Assembly (NCBI GenBank): GCA_001986395.2
Contig: MQVO02000115.1
Location: 1 to 28,175 of the forward strand
DNA: 28,175 nt
DNA from: Irpex lacteus
Lineage: Eukaryota > Basidiomycota > Agaricomycetes > Polyporales > Irpicaceae
Direction of reading: 5' to 3'
Positions 1 through 7,751 of the stretch are shown piece by piece. The notes under the pieces were generated by a model. The model was not told the DNA's origin, searched no databases, and saw only the letters and a list, made by a program, of their open reading frames with translations. The position numbers and the translations under genes were made by a program. How positions within the stretch are numbered: the stretch's first letter is position 1; each line of letters starts with the position of its first letter.

Positions 1-253
1 TTTATTATTATCTTTATTTATTACATTTACTCATTTGAACTCTAACAAAACTATTTTATATGCAAAATAAAAGAATAAAAATGTGATAAATATCTTTGAA
101 CTTTAGCAATAAATAATAATGAGTAAAGTTAAAGAATTAAGAAGGAGCGTAGCATATTATTAATTTAAATTAAAATATTATAATAAAATAATTATTTATA
201 TTTATTACATTCGCACAGGTCACTGTTCTCATAATTATTTTATTATTTTATAA

Positions 254-287
254 TCCCGGGATAATTAATTATAACTAGTTTTTTTGG
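254..287. repeat. Palindromic element, right part (E1)
   Basis: The stretch carries the CCCGGGATAATTAATTA centre seen in other copies, followed by the right terminus AACTAGTTTTTTTGG. The left arm is missing. The downstream ORF's ATG lies directly against the terminus, so this copy probably truncated that ORF. Confidence 0.6.
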
Positions 288-640
288 ATGGACTTTCTCC
301 TACTGCAAAGATAGGTGTTATGTCCGCAGGAGCTGTAATTGGTGGTAGTACAGTAACTGTTGCTAATGCTATCGGTAGTCTTTCTCAAAAGAAAATTGAT
401 AATGCTGTCGCGGCTTCTGCAGTAAAATCGGCTACACCTCCAACAACTCCTACTTCACCTCCCACATCCAAACCTGATAGTGGAGATGGACCGGCCGCTT
501 TTTCAATTGAACCTGGGGCTGATTTAGATACAGTTATGAGTTTATTAGATGCTAATCATATTTTACACATTTGTATATTATATTTACCTATTGCTTTAAT
601 GATTTTATATGTATCTACTATGGTAGTTGAAAATAAATGA
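284..640 (+). CDS. C-terminal fragment of a fungal mitochondrial membrane ORF
   Basis: The 118-residue frame has three parts: an Ala/Gly/Val-rich segment after the motif SPTAKIGVMSAGAVIGG (about residues 5-21), a Pro/Thr/Ser-rich linker (about 50-70), and a hydrophobic C-terminal helix (about 92-113) ending in VVENK. I recall hypothetical proteins with an SPTAKIG motif and one C-terminal membrane helix in agaricomycete mitochondrial genomes, but I cannot verify this and no function is known to me. Those proteins are longer at the N terminus. Here the ATG lies at the edge of palindromic element E1, so the start is probably an accident of truncation. The frame itself has no stops. Whether it is translated is unknown. 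Confidence 0.5.
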   Translation: MDGLSPTAKIGVMSAGAVIGGSTVTVANAIGSLSQKKIDNAVAASAVKSATPPTTPTSPPTSKPDSGDGPAAFSIEPGADLDTVMSLLDANHILHICILYLPIALMILYVSTMVVENK

Positions 641-713
641 AATTTTAATATTTATTAAATATTTTTTTGGTGAAATAATAATTTAATTTTAAAGAGAAAT
701 AAAGAAAAAGTAA

Positions 714-843
714 ATAATAAAGGATAGAGGCTGAGGTTGCGGATACCCGTATAGACCCTTTAACATATAGTGTAAGGTTGTCAAATACAATAATCACTAA
801 AGTTTTTTTACTGGAATAACCAGGATCCTCTATCCTTTATTAT
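714..843. repeat. 130-bp module closed by a 17-bp perfect inverted repeat
   Basis: ATAATAAAGGATAGAGG at 714-730 is the exact reverse complement of 827-843. The 96-base interior is less AT-rich than its surroundings. It holds a + strand open frame of about 30 codons ending at TAA, containing the peptide DTRIDPLTYSVRLSNTIITK, and a small CTGG/CCAG hairpin near its right side. It could be a structured RNA or a protein fragment trapped between repeat arms. I do not recognise either. Confidence 0.45.
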
Positions 844-862
844 CTGGAGAGGCTGAATTAAT

Positions 863-932
863 AGCAATTAGAGGAATCGAACCTCTGTCTTGATTGTGTA
901 AAAATCACGCTAATCCCCTCAGCTAAATCGCT
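863..932 (-). tRNA. trnV: tRNA-Val(UAC)
   Basis: A cloverleaf can be drawn. The acceptor AGCGATT pairs with AATTGCT (one G-U). The anticodon arm is TGATT-TTTACAC-AATCA with anticodon TAC, and the T arm contains GGTTCGATTCC. All stems are intact, so this is probably the working valine tRNA. It lies about 260 bases from tRNA-His on the same strand. Confidence 0.88.
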
Positions 933-1120
933 TATGCCTTTTTTTTAGTTAGAACGAATAAATTTTAATTTGCTATTTTTTATTAAAGATATAATATATA
1001 AGATATATATAAAGATATTCTGTATTCAGATAATAAATAGTACTTTACACTTTTTATTTTATTTGAGTATCCCTCCCCATATTATTTTATTTTATGTATT
1101 CTTTTATCTTTATTTTTAAT

Positions 1121-1139
1121 TCTAACTAGTTTTTTGGGA
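1121..1139. repeat. Palindromic element, solo right end (E2)
   Basis: TCTAACTAGTTTTTTGGGA matches the right terminus of the dispersed palindromic family. No left arm is visible in the preceding AT-rich DNA. It is best read as a degraded copy. Confidence 0.5.
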
Positions 1140-1194
1140 TAATGTATAAAATTAATTATCTTCTTTCTTTATCCAATTTGGATTTTAAAGGGCG

Positions 1195-1267
1195 GGCAGA
1201 ATAAGAGATTCGAACTCTTTTCATCGTTGCCACAAAACGTCATTCTACCAATTGAACTAATTCTACC
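1195..1267 (-). tRNA. trnH: tRNA-His(GUG)
   Basis: The acceptor GGTAGAA pairs with TTCTGCC. The anticodon loop TTGTGGC gives anticodon GTG, and the T arm is AAGAG-TTCGAAT-CTCTT. The stems are good apart from one mismatch at the base of the anticodon stem. Confidence 0.87.
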
Positions 1268-1495
1268 TCTTTTATCCTTATTTATTTTATTAAAATAAAA
1301 AGGGGTTATATAATAATAATGATAATTTTAGAAGTTATATTTTTAACTCCCGTTATCTATACAAGCTTTTATCTAACGGCCAATCTCTAAACAGTATTGG
1401 CTCAACTAAGGATAAATATATCTATTGTCTAATAATATAAGTTATAGCCAGATAGTTTTATATAAAAAAAAATATATAAAAGATAGATAAATTAA

Positions 1496-1561
1496 AGCAA
1501 GATGGTGTAATAGGTGTAACACGCATGTCTTTTAATATATGTTCAAATCATATTTTTGCTA
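1496..1561 (+). pseudogene. tRNA-Lys-like gene lacking the 3' side of the anticodon arm
   Basis: The acceptor AGCAAGA pairs with TTTTGCT. The D arm is GTGT...ACAC and the T arm is ATATG-TTCAAAT-CATAT, all well formed. Between D and T arms there is only GCATGTCTTTTAAT: the 5' anticodon stem and a TTT-containing loop. The 3' stem and variable region are absent, or would have to be shared with the T stem. At 66 bases this is probably a deletion pseudogene of tRNA-Lys(UUU), or a tRNA that needs repair. Confidence 0.5.
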
Positions 1562-1652
1562 TCCAGAATTTTAGCTTAAAGGTAGAGTATGTCACTCCCC
1601 TTTTTTTATAAAAAAAAGGATGGATAGTTTAATTCTTTGTAATTTTAAAACC

Positions 1653-1725
1653 GGGATTATAGTTTAGTTGGTAAAACATAGACCTTGCACGTCTAAATAA
1701 TGAGTTTAAAATCTCATTGATTCCA
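1653..1725 (+). tRNA. trnA: tRNA-Ala(UGC)
   Basis: The acceptor GGGATTA pairs with TGATTCC with wobble pairs. The anticodon arm is TAGAC-CTTGCAC-GTCTA (anticodon TGC), the T arm is ATGAG-TTTAAAA-TCTCAT-like, and the discriminator is A. It is flanked by two defective tRNA copies on the same strand. Confidence 0.85.
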
Positions 1726-1768
1726 TATAAAATTGGTTTATAAATCTTTTATTATATCTCTTTTCTTA

Positions 1769-1834
1769 GCCTTTATTGTGAAATGGTAGAGCAATACATT
1801 GAACCTGTATTAGTATAGGTTCAACTAATTTATC
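1769..1834 (+). pseudogene. Degenerate tRNA-Phe-like sequence
   Basis: The anticodon arm ATACA-TTGAACC-TGTAT (anticodon GAA) is good. The acceptor ends do not pair, there is no normal variable region, and the expected T arm is replaced by AGGTTCAA, which pairs perfectly with the anticodon-loop segment TTGAACCT. An intact tRNA-Phe lies at 15318-15391, so this is a decayed or chimeric copy. Confidence 0.45.
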
Positions 1835-1866
1835 CTTTTTTTTAATTAAAAAACTTTTTTTAGATA

Positions 1867-1878
1867 ACTAGTATTTTT
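1867..1878. repeat. Degraded palindromic element end (E3)
   Basis: AACTAGTATTTTTGG resembles the right terminus of the palindromic family with one substitution. No partner arm is visible. Weak evidence. Confidence 0.3.
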
Positions 1879-1998
1879 GGTTGTTAATTATTAAATTGGT
1901 TAAAAGTATTTGTGGTATTCATCATAATAACCTTAAAGTCTTGCCTTTACGTGGTGCTTTGGCCTTATCTTTTGTTTAAATGATTCTAGGTCCCTTTC

Positions 1999-2395
1999 AC
2001 ACTACAGAAAGAAATGTTGCTAAATTAATCTTAAATAGTTTTAAAAGGTAGATTTGGTATGGATTTCTCAAAGAGTGTAACGAGATTCATTGACTGTAAA
2101 ACACATGATTTAGTATCTGTTACTAGAATTCTAAAAAGTTCTATAGAGATGGATAAAGACCTTTTTTAGATACATTTAAATTAGATATAGATAAAGAAAT
2201 TTGTAAAAATTTTGGTGTTGATTATATTAAAGCTTTAAATATGGGTCTTTTGAAGAGAAAACAACAAAAGGAACATATAAAACTGTATCTATCCTATAGC
2301 TGCAGCTACATTATCTTATGCAAGAATACATATGGCTAAACTAATGACAGATATTTTAAATAGATCCTCAATTTATTCAAAAGGAGGAAAATAAC
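1999..2395 (+). pseudogene. dpo: Family B DNA polymerase remnant (motif B to just before motif C)
   Basis: Translation across frames gives KLILNS...GRFGMDF, the motif B region of the protein-primed family B polymerases of fungal mitochondria and linear plasmids. It continues with DLF-DTFKLDIDKEICKNFG and then IPIAAATLSYARIHMAKLM, the conserved stretch just before the catalytic motif C. The frame shifts inside an A-run between LNS and GRFGM and again near 2166 and 2285. The sequence stops matching after SSIYSKGGK, just short of the expected YxDTDS motif. It is therefore a broken fragment from an integrated plasmid-type polymerase gene, not a working enzyme. Other pieces occur at 16321-16710 (-) and 27595-28175 (+). 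Both this piece and the 16.3-kb piece contain motif B, so at least two polymerase copies once existed. Confidence 0.75.
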
Positions 2396-2543
2396 CTAGG
2401 GGTTGATAATGCGAACAAGAACATTTATCACTTTCGAGGGAGATGTAATTTATTACTTTTCTCAAACTAGAGTAAGTAACCTAAGGGAAAGGAATTAAAT
2501 AAATATAATTAAACTATGATTCTCATTATTTTATCTTTAACTT

Positions 2544-2607
2544 ATTCTATTCTATTCTATTCTATTCTATTCTATTCTATTATATTCTATTCCATTCCAT
2601 TCTATTC
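2544..2607. repeat. (TTCTA)n pentanucleotide microsatellite
   Basis: About twelve tandem copies of TTCTA (read as TCTAT), the last few varying to ATTCT and CATTC. It lies in non-coding DNA downstream of the DNA polymerase remnant. Slippage-prone and likely to vary in length between isolates. Confidence 0.9.
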
Positions 2608-2619
2608 CTTAATAATTAA

Positions 2620-3480
2620 TATTCCACTTCCTCACCTAAGCGACACACTAACTATTTAAGAGATAGTTTCACACTCTATTTTAATTCTTGTAGAGATAGA
2701 CTCCACCCTCACCACCATCTTTTTTTTTTACCCCTGGATAGATAACTATCTCTATTTTCTCCAGGAATCTTAGAATAATTTATTAATTAAAGAATTATTA
2801 ACTTTACTTACTCCACCGGTGCTGAAATTATTTATCCCAAAACTAAAGGTAAAAAAAGCTATCCACAGGAAGTAATTTAATTAAACAGGGAATATATTTA
2901 AATAAAATTAATTAATAAAATAATCACCAAAAAAAACTAGATCCTCAATTTATTCAAATCTTCTCTACTTTTTAATTTTGGACATTTTACTCTTGCTCCA
3001 AAACTAAAACTAAATTTCTAATCTCCTTTTTAAATTAGGATAAATTCAATATATCTACTTCAACCCCTGCGCAAGTTACCCCTTTAACTTGACTTTTAGG
3101 TAAGATCCGTTCTAGCTCTCCCACTGATGAGTTAAGCTCTGGGTATAACAAATTAAAAGTAGCTGGTTTCACTGCAGGAAATAAAATACAGATAGAGTTA
3201 ATGGCAACTGTTTTTTGAAAAATCACGAAAGATTACTTATATGTATGATATAAAAAAAAGAATTAATCTTTAAAGCCAAGAGTTGTACTCTTTTAGCCGA
3301 AACAATGGGGATGAAGCGGAGGTTTGTTCTGAAAGAATTATATTTAAATAGGTTCTTTATTTAAGATGAGCTCTTAAGGGATAAAGAATATAATGATAAT
3401 TTGTTAAGTTAAGAAGCGTTGACGGACCTTATAGAAGGAGTTAGAGACCAAATAATGGAAAAAACGTCCAGAAATTTCCT
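2620..3480. other. Decayed spacer without recognisable genes
   Basis: At 2927-2940 is a solo left end of the palindromic family (CCAAAAAAAACTAG). It is followed directly by ATCCTCAATTTATTCAAA, an 18-base stretch that also occurs at 2357-2374 inside the DNA polymerase remnant, so a polymerase piece is duplicated here. A 63-codon minus-strand frame at 3035-3226 matches nothing I know. The rest is pyrimidine-rich spacer. Confidence 0.5.
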
Positions 3481-3494
3481 TCCATATAAAGAAA

Positions 3495-3680
3495 TTGTTT
3501 CGTGAAAAGCTTTCAAAATCTACAGAGCTCATTGATACTGTAACTAAGGAAGGGAAAGTATTACCAACTCTTAATGCTGTGGCTCTTTATCTTCGGGAGT
3601 TAAATCCAGAGTATAAAGCATCAGCCGGGAGTCTTCACAATATTATGAAGAGAGGTGGTCTATACAAAGGTATATTTTAG
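3495..3680 (+). pseudogene. Homing-endonuclease C-terminal DNA-binding segment (NUMOD1-like)
   Basis: The 61-residue frame has the spacing of modular DNA-binding repeats in the tails of GIY-YIG and some LAGLIDADG endonucleases. It shows a variable strand, then LNAVALYLRELNPEYKASAG, then a basic helix SLHNIMKRGGLYKGIF ending at the stop. The motif ...YKGxF near the C terminus is typical. No catalytic domain is visible upstream, so this is a tail fragment. Assigned by pattern; the exact family is uncertain. Confidence 0.45.
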
Positions 3681-3752
3681 TGTGTTATCTTGTTAAAAAT
3701 GAGGACAAAAAGGAATAAAGTAAAGTTTATTGTTACGGTACTACTTTGTTTG

Positions 3753-4084
3753 CTAAACTTCGTTAGGGGGAGGCAGCCATATGGGAAAATAAGAAGGAAT
3801 GCAAGCAGAAATTGGTATAATAGAAGATTGATTATTATACTTAGAACTTCGTATGCGAAAATAATCCTTAATACTCATACCATTTATTGCGGAAATCAGA
3901 AATTGCAGTTGAAGAGTGACTCGAGTAGTAAGAGGAGGATACTTATCAAAAAGAGGTAGAAGAATTGTTCGAATGATATGTTGATTATTAACAGACCAAA
4001 TGACAAAACCTGCCTTAATAGGAATTGTACCACCCCCTATAAACATTTCCATTAATCTTGTGAGTAAATTTGTAAACACCCGCT
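3753..4084 (-). pseudogene. LAGLIDADG homing endonuclease fragment
   Basis: About 110 open codons. Near the N side is FTNLLTRLMEMFIGGG, then WSVNNQHIIRTILLPLFDKYPPLTTRV, split here as WSVNNQHIIRTI and LLPLFDKYPPLTTRV. The latter matches the 'pFFDKYPLlT' core conserved after the first LAGLIDADG helix, followed by a helix AINGMSIKDYF. The piece ends at PSYFPIWLPPP, where the second LAGLIDADG helix would begin, and then breaks. The residual frame at 4085-4372 lies immediately upstream on the same strand. This is an intron-endonuclease remnant with no intron core or exon next to it that I can see. Confidence 0.6.
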
Positions 4085-4372
4085 CTAGACTTTAATAAAG
4101 AATTTACTCCACTGTGGCCCACCAAATAATTGAGTTAAAGGTAATTTGATAGGTAATTCATACTTTGAGGGTAGAATACTTTTTAAGATTTCAAACTCAG
4201 CAAGGGTTAGTTTAAAATCAGGCATATTAAATTTGAATATAGATTGATTCAGATTTAAATCTATGTTTTCCTTAGCATACTCAGGTGAAGGGTACTTTTT
4301 AAAAAAGTTATCAACTATTTTTACCGGATTATCCTTATCTAAGTTTTTAAGTTTCTTCCAGAAGGAAAACTT
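4085..4372 (-). pseudogene. Unrecognised ORF fragment without start codon
   Basis: About 95 codons are open from a stop at 4373-4375 to a TAG at 4085-4087, with no ATG near the start. The composition is soluble and Lys/Phe/Leu-rich, for example FNMPDFKLTLAEFEILKSIL and LPLTQLFGGPQWSKFFIKV. It abuts the LAGLIDADG fragment in the next frame and could be its decayed N-terminal region. I do not recognise it. Confidence 0.4.
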
Positions 4373-4401
4373 TTATTAAAAATAGGGGAACCCAAATAAA
4401 A

Positions 4402-4554
4402 TTATTCTTTATCTCTTTCTGCTTCTCCTTTTGTTATCTTATTCCTTAGTAAATATTGTTCAATTGTTTTCATGTCTACTTTAACTACTTTATCTACACC
4501 AGCAGTTTTACCTCCTTTATTCTCTATCACTTTTCTAACATTATAGATTTTATG
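4402..4554 (-). pseudogene. Possible reverse-transcriptase N-terminal fragment (group II intron type)
   Basis: The 50-codon frame reads KIYNVRKVIENKGGKTAGVD followed by KVVKVDMKTIEQYLL. The pattern 'VxxNKGxxTAGVD' is the hallmark of the N-terminal domain of group II intron-encoded reverse transcriptases. The polymerase core (Y-x-D-D) and a group II ribozyme are not visible nearby, so this is at best a relic. The tail KGEAERDKE is not typical of the family. Confidence 0.4.
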
Positions 4555-4861
4555 CTAAATTCAGTAATCATTTAATTTATTTATACTTTCTTTCTTTCCA
4601 AGTAATGACTTTCTGAGATTCGCAGGGATGTCCACACGAAGGCTATTCAAAAGATTTTATATAAAACTTAATTGATCATTGGTTTGACCTCTTACTAGAA
4701 ATAAGACTTATTTTTATCTAATTTATAGAGTTCTTCCTTTATTCCTTCTATTAAACTTTTAATAGTGTATAAAATTTTCCCTCTTTATTTAATTTAGTCC
4801 TCTAATTAATTACAAAGATAATATTTATACTACACATAAAACCCTATCCTTTATAGCATAA

Positions 4862-4908
4862 TCCCAAAAAACTAGGGCAAGAGTAGAAATAATTAGTTTT
4901 TTTGGGGA
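4862..4908. repeat. Palindromic element (E5)
   Basis: Left end TCCCAAAAAACTAG and right end TTAGTTTTTTTGGGGA flank a short centre GGCAAGAGTAGAAATAA. It lies just downstream (minus-strand sense) of the nad5 fragment at 4943-5112. Confidence 0.8.
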
Positions 4909-4942
4909 TTGTGCAAAAGGGTTTTTACAATGGGTGTATCTC

Positions 4943-5112
4943 TATTTATTGTAACAGAAGTGAATACTGGCAGAAATAGTACCAAGCCAATAAGCAGTGT
5001 GTCCTGAGATTTAATATTTTTCGAGTGCTTCCTCTAGGATTAGATCTTTGAAGTAGAACCCTGTAAGAAATGGAAATGCCATTAAGGGTAATGAACCAAT
5101 AAGCTTAAACTA
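4943..5112 (-). pseudogene. nad5: nad5 internal fragment
   Basis: Translation gives FKLIGSLPLMAFPFLTGFYF, KDLILEEALEKY, an in-frame TAA, then ISGHTAYWLGTISA. This is the highly conserved GSLxLMxxPFLTGFYSKDxI region of NADH dehydrogenase subunit 5, a proton-channel antiporter-like subunit of complex I. The TAA sits where a Thr or Tyr codon is usual, and the frame is lost after TISA. Only about 55 codons remain of a gene of over 650. A separate and longer nad5 pseudogene lies at 9083-9780 (-) and contains its own decayed version of this region, so these are two independent copies. Codons here (TTC, CTA, CTC) are more GC-rich than in resident genes. Confidence 0.75.
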
Positions 5113-5415
5113 TTTCAGTTAAATGAACCATGGTATTCCTTTTTACCATAAATAATTTAGCTATTTAATTTTAAGCCTCCTGACTCAGAGTCTGGTATCC
5201 CTAATTAGTAATCAAGTCCAGTAATAAATTTATAATAAAATTAATTATCTGGCTGGCAGCTGCCCTTATTAAAAATAATTATTCATGGGGTTTTATATAT
5301 TTAATTAAACGAATCCTATAGTTTTAACTATTAATTAATTTGTCTCCACCCTTTATCAAAAGAAAATAAAATAAAAATTTTTATTTATAGATAATAAAAC
5401 AAAGGGGGTATAAAA
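5113..5415. other. Spacer with no supported gene
   Basis: Downstream of cox2 in minus-strand sense. I looked here for the missing cox2 3' exon, including the GQCSEICG and HGFMP motifs, on both strands and found none. A few arginine-rich codons near 5180-5210 might extend the nad5 fragment upstream, but not convincingly. Confidence 0.5.
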
Positions 5416-6384
5416 TTAAAATATTACAGAGTATAGTAATAAGGAAGAAAAGCAAAGGTACTCTGGGTTTAGTTGTAGTAGGTCTAAATAATAGTTATGT
5501 TCCAATATTCCCCTGATTAATCTTGTGGGAATCATTTCTCCAACTCCGAACTCTAAAATACTGCTGTTATTGCTTAATAGAGAATAGTTACTAATGGAGC
5601 TACCACTATCTGAGCTTGTAAAAAAATCAGTGACTGTGGTAGAGTTAGTACTATTACTAGAAGAAGCTATACTATATTCTGATGAAGGTATAGATTTTAT
5701 GCCCTGAATTGAACTTGTACTTGGATTTGAATAATTGTACAAATAATCAGATTGCATAGGGCTATCTTGAGGTAAATTGTTATTTAAACTATTAACTTTA
5801 TTTATCTTGAAAATGCCTAACCCCTCTTTACTTGCAAGATAAGCTTTCTTAGGTAAAGCTTTTATAGAATAGAAGAAAGCAGGTAAAGAACAATAATGTA
5901 ACTCTAAAACATTCAAACCTAATTCTAAATCTGATTCTGGAATCATATATGAATCAAATTCTATAGAATCACCACTATCATTTACATAATCACTGTATTC
6001 GTATGACCAATACCATTGATGTCCTACAACTTTAATTGTTATTGTAGGTGAGATAACTTCATCTAATAAATATAATAATCTGAATGAAGGGAAAGCAATA
6101 GCAATTAAGATAAAAGCTGGTGTGATTGTCCAGATTAATTCAATTAATGTACCGTGATTTAAGTATTTATGTACAATTGCACTTTTACTACTATTATAGT
6201 AATAAATAATTGAAGTTAATACCCAGAAAACTCCTACTGAAATTACAACAAGGTAAAAAAAGATTGTGTTGTGTAATTCAACAATCCCAGTGAATCCTGG
6301 AGCTGCACTATCTTGGAAACCTATTTGCCAAGGATGTGGAGCATCATTAAATATAGTATTTAAAAAAGAAAAATTAAAAATCAT
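5416..6384 (-). CDS. cox2: cox2 5' exon with a non-homologous in-frame extension
   Basis: Residues 1-156 are a clear cytochrome c oxidase subunit 2 N-terminal half. They carry N-terminal DAPHPWQIGFQDSAAPG, two transmembrane helices (about 40-60 and 80-100), and the aromatic loop VVGHQWYWSYEYSDY that lies on the electron path from cytochrome c. After SDLELG (nt 5917) similarity ends abruptly. The usual QLRLLEVDN... domain, with the CuA ligands in CSEICG...HGFMP, is absent. The frame instead runs on for 166 codons that are Ser/Thr/Asn-rich in the middle and hydrophobic at the end (LLLYSVIF). The likeliest reading is exon 1 running into an intron-borne ORF, with 5917 as the exon end. No second exon was found in the window. 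As it stands the product cannot bind CuA. Confidence 0.8.
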   Translation of the reverse strand: MIFNFSFLNTIFNDAPHPWQIGFQDSAAPGFTGIVELHNTIFFYLVVISVGVFWVLTSIIYYYNSSKSAIVHKYLNHGTLIELIWTITPAFILIAIAFPSFRLLYLLDEVISPTITIKVVGHQWYWSYEYSDYVNDSGDSIEFDSYMIPESDLELGLNVLELHYCSLPAFFYSIKALPKKAYLASKEGLGIFKINKVNSLNNNLPQDSPMQSDYLYNYSNPSTSSIQGIKSIPSSEYSIASSSNSTNSTTVTDFFTSSDSGSSISNYSLLSNNSSILEFGVGEMIPTRLIRGILEHNYYLDLLQLNPEYLCFSSLLLYSVIF

Positions 6385-6575
6385 TTTTATTTAAAATTTG
6401 TGTATACCTTAGGTAATATATTACTAATACCAATTTATATTAAGATTAAATTATTTTTTTTAGTTTTTGTCCTTTGTTTATAGATAAGAAAATAAGATTA
6501 TTTATTTTCTTCTTATGTAATAAAAATAAAGAGGGTAAGTATTAGAAATAAAAAATAAATTATAAAAAAATATAA

Positions 6576-6618
6576 CCCCAAAAAAACTAGGAATTAGAAA
6601 TAATTAGTTTTTTTGGGA
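6576..6618. repeat. Palindromic element (E6)
   Basis: CCCCAAAAAAACTAG at the left and TTAGTTTTTTTGGGA at the right surround a short centre GAATTAGAAATAA. It lies in the spacer upstream of cox2. Confidence 0.85.
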
Positions 6619-6704
6619 TTGGATTAAAGTAATAAATTTATACTCTCAGCTCATACTTTATAATTTATTAAACATAAAGTATTAAAGTACAGTTTTGTTT
6701 CACC

Positions 6705-6755
6705 CTCCCTCCTCCCCTTTTTTTTATATAAAAAAAGGATAGAGGGGGGAGGATA
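6705..6755. repeat. Poly(T)/poly(A) hairpin with C/G-rich base
   Basis: CCCTCCTCCCC plus a T-run faces an A-run plus GGATAGAGGGGGGAGG, a long stem with an A/T loop. This is the second recurrent hairpin class of the window. Other members are near 8378, 10396, 13615, 16810, 17935, 20378, 26776 and 27436. Confidence 0.6.
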
Positions 6756-6904
6756 GAGGATGTACTGCTGAAAAATATTATTTAGTAAAACTAAATAAAC
6801 CACTGCTAAACCTAAGGTGTTATATAGTATAAATACTATTCTGAGTATAAAATAGACAGTGAAAGATTATGATAAAATAAAATATATATAATAATATAGC
6901 TATC

Positions 6905-7022
6905 CCCCCACCCTGTGGGCCCCACTTGATTTATAAGGGCCCCACATTCCACAATCCACAATCCACAATCCACAAAGTGGGCTGGGGTGGGCTGGGCTGG
7001 CGTGGGCGGCAAGGAGGGGTGG
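6905..7022. repeat. GC-rich cluster with (CCACAAT)n
   Basis: About 118 bases of G+C-rich DNA in an otherwise very AT-rich spacer. It begins with GTGGGCCCCAC-type palindromes, continues with about four tandem CCACAAT units, then AAGTGGGCTGGGGTGGGCTGG. The 27-base stretch from 6964 recurs as the centre of palindromic element E21 at 25551, and a diverged form is inside E11. It is a fungal mitochondrial GC cluster, probably a source or product of the same mobile hairpin family. Confidence 0.75.
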
Positions 7023-7076
7023 GCAAATTTATTAAATATATATTCTTTTTTTGATTTTATTTCTTCCCTTTTTTTT

Positions 7077-7107
7077 TAATTAAATTAAATTAAATTAAAT
7101 TAAATTA
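7077..7107. repeat. (TTAAA)n microsatellite
   Basis: About six tandem TTAAA/TAAAT units between a T-run and an A-rich arm, inside a spacer of more than 600 bases that holds no gene I can support. Confidence 0.85.
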
Positions 7108-7302
7108 TTAAAAAGAAAAAGACCAAAATATATTATTACTTATAAAAATTTATAAGAAAATAATACATGCCCCCCTTTTTTTATTTATAGAGGGCAGTGC
7201 AACGTTAGCTCTGGAAAAGAAAGTTAAATCTAACTTTCCTTTATTCTTTTTCTCCTTTTTTTATTATTATAAAAATAAAAAGGCATAAAGAAATTAAGAA
7301 TA

Positions 7303-7373
7303 TAGTCTTTATCAGAATCGAACTGATACTTGCTACGTGAAGGGTAGCTGTACTGCCTTTATACAAAAAGACC
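7303..7373 (-). tRNA. trnE: tRNA-Glu(UUC)
   Basis: The acceptor GGTCTTT pairs with AAAGACT. The anticodon arm GCTAC-CCTTCAC-GTAGC is perfect (anticodon TTC), and the T arm is ATCAG-TTCGATT-CTGAT. It is the first of a minus-strand trio with tRNA-Met and tRNA-Leu. Confidence 0.9.
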
Positions 7374-7393
7374 CGGTCTTTATTTTATTTCTA

Positions 7394-7465
7394 TTGCGGC
7401 ATCAGGAATTGAACCTGCTCTAACAGCTCATGAGGCTATTGTGCCAACCTTTACACTATACCGCA
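7394..7465 (-). tRNA. trnM: tRNA-Met(CAU), probably initiator
   Basis: The acceptor TGCGGTA pairs fully with TGCCGCA. The anticodon arm is ATAGC-CTCATGA-GCTGT (anticodon CAT), and the T arm is GCAGG-TTCAATT-CCTGA-like. I cannot decide with certainty between initiator and elongator roles. No other CAU tRNA is seen in the window. Confidence 0.88.
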
Positions 7466-7506
7466 TGTATGGACACTATCTTATTATTAAGATTTTATTT
7501 TTGTTT

Positions 7507-7589
7507 TACGAACAAAGAGACTTGAACTCTTAAGGGATATTCCCACTTCTACTTAAGAGAAGATTGTTTACCAATTTCAACATGTTCGT
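7507..7589 (-). tRNA. trnL: tRNA-Leu(UAA)
   Basis: This is a type II tRNA with a long variable arm (GGGAATATCCC). The acceptor ACGAACA pairs perfectly with TGTTCGT. The anticodon arm CTTCT-CTTAAGT-AGAAG carries anticodon TAA, and the T arm is AGAG-TTCAAGT-CTCT. It decodes UUA, the commonest leucine codon in this genome. Confidence 0.9.
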
Positions 7590-7751
7590 TTCCTTTTTTT
7601 TAATTAAAAAAAAAGGGAGGGAAGGGCAAAATCTAATAATCTAATTATAATATTTTATTTTATTTAATTATAAGACTCTTTTTAATTCTATTCTTTTATT
7701 AATACCCGGCTTTATTCTTAAATCCACAATCATCTTGTTTATTTTGGAGGA

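Noticed and set aside
1340..1430. Possible tRNA or group I core between trnH and the Lys-like tRNA
   Set aside because: GCCAAT/ATTGGC pairs and the ends TTATCT/GGATAA partly pair, but the loop sizes fit no tRNA and no T-loop is present.
3690..3959. 89-codon plus-strand frame opposite the LAGLIDADG fragment
   Set aside because: The recognisable protein is on the minus strand (3753-4084). This is its antisense shadow.
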